This document shows, in pieces, positions 63,938 to 64,000 of a stretch of DNA of 64,000 nt. The position numbers and the translations under genes were made by a program. Below the pieces are notes generated by a model, which was not told the DNA's origin, did no database searches, and saw nothing but the letters and a program-made list of their open reading frames with translations. Origin of the DNA: Maribacter aquimaris. GTDB lineage: Bacteria > Bacteroidota > Bacteroidia > Flavobacteriales > Flavobacteriaceae. The first letter of the stretch is position 1, and each line of letters opens with the position of its first letter. The stretch is taken from the NCBI RefSeq assembly GCF_014596745.1, contig NZ_JABTCF010000016.1:41807-105806 (forward strand). Direction: 5' to 3'.

Positions 63938-64000
63938 GGGTATAACTTAAGGGTATGGAAAGGTATTAGGTAAACTTCCCAATATTGGGTTGAAATGCTT

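Larger units (their letters stand above)
63483..64000. repeat. Direct repeat array (about 197 bp period) at right edge
   Basis: The shared block around CAAATCTTACCAT begins at 63485, 63691 and 63888. Copies 2 and 3 are the same from 63688/63885 over at least 113 bp, including the segment between units; copy 1 has only the body and hairpin in common. The array likely continues beyond 64000. Confidence 0.85.

Noticed and set aside
63483..64000. Right-edge repeats as a CRISPR array
   Set aside because: The period is about 200 bp and the interval between units is itself repeated, unlike spacers.

Overview
The window comes from a member of the Bacteroidota, most probably a marine Flavobacteriaceae. 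This rests on TTG-N19-TAnnTTTG promoters (clear copies before the YceD-like gene, ompA and the Ala-tRNA), a T9SS type B adhesin next to a PorP/SprF protein, a TonB receptor with a carboxypeptidase-like N-terminal domain, AddAB-like nucleases, and the order pdxA / YceD-like / rpmF / fabH / accB / accC. Genus assignment is not possible by eye.

Layout. 1-11 kb is core metabolism: a truncated TPR/transglutaminase protein, a NagX-like membrane protein, ribE and pdxA divergent, then YceD-like/rpmF, fabH, accB, accC and a FAD oxidoreductase. 11-20 kb holds a lipoprotein of unknown function, a GreA-like protein, an ABC ATPase with arfB, a prolyl oligopeptidase lipoprotein, asd, mscL and alr/tdk. 20-28 kb has rsmI, a UDG-like protein, a tandem palindromic repeat, CMD and OsmC proteins, a four-helix-bundle gene set in short repeats, recJ, a VOC protein, an MFS transporter, lpxH and queD. 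28-36 kb holds a Gfo/Idh/MocA protein, an enoyl-CoA hydratase operon with two tiny membrane genes (one interrupted by an in-frame stop), MATE and GNAT genes, a stress protein, a LacI remnant and glycerate kinase.

36.5-53 kb is the accessory part. It has decayed gene pieces, an iron/siderophore-type uptake locus (AraC regulator divergent from a TonB receptor and a DUF4374-like lipoprotein), an IS256 remnant, a dead secreted-protein gene, a 2.7 kilo-residue adhesin and its likely PorP/SprF partner, ending near an Ala-tRNA. 53-63.4 kb returns to core genes: an SDR, addB-like, ompA, kbl, addA-like and sodA.

The most interesting unexplained item is at the right edge (63.4-64 kb): at least three tandem copies of a ~75-nt unit on the minus strand. 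Each has a -7-like element, a nearly invariant body and a terminator hairpin. Base changes between copies keep the hairpin paired, and two of them pair only on the minus strand. This looks like an array of small RNA genes. Second in interest is the four-helix-bundle gene, which is bounded by inverted repeats.
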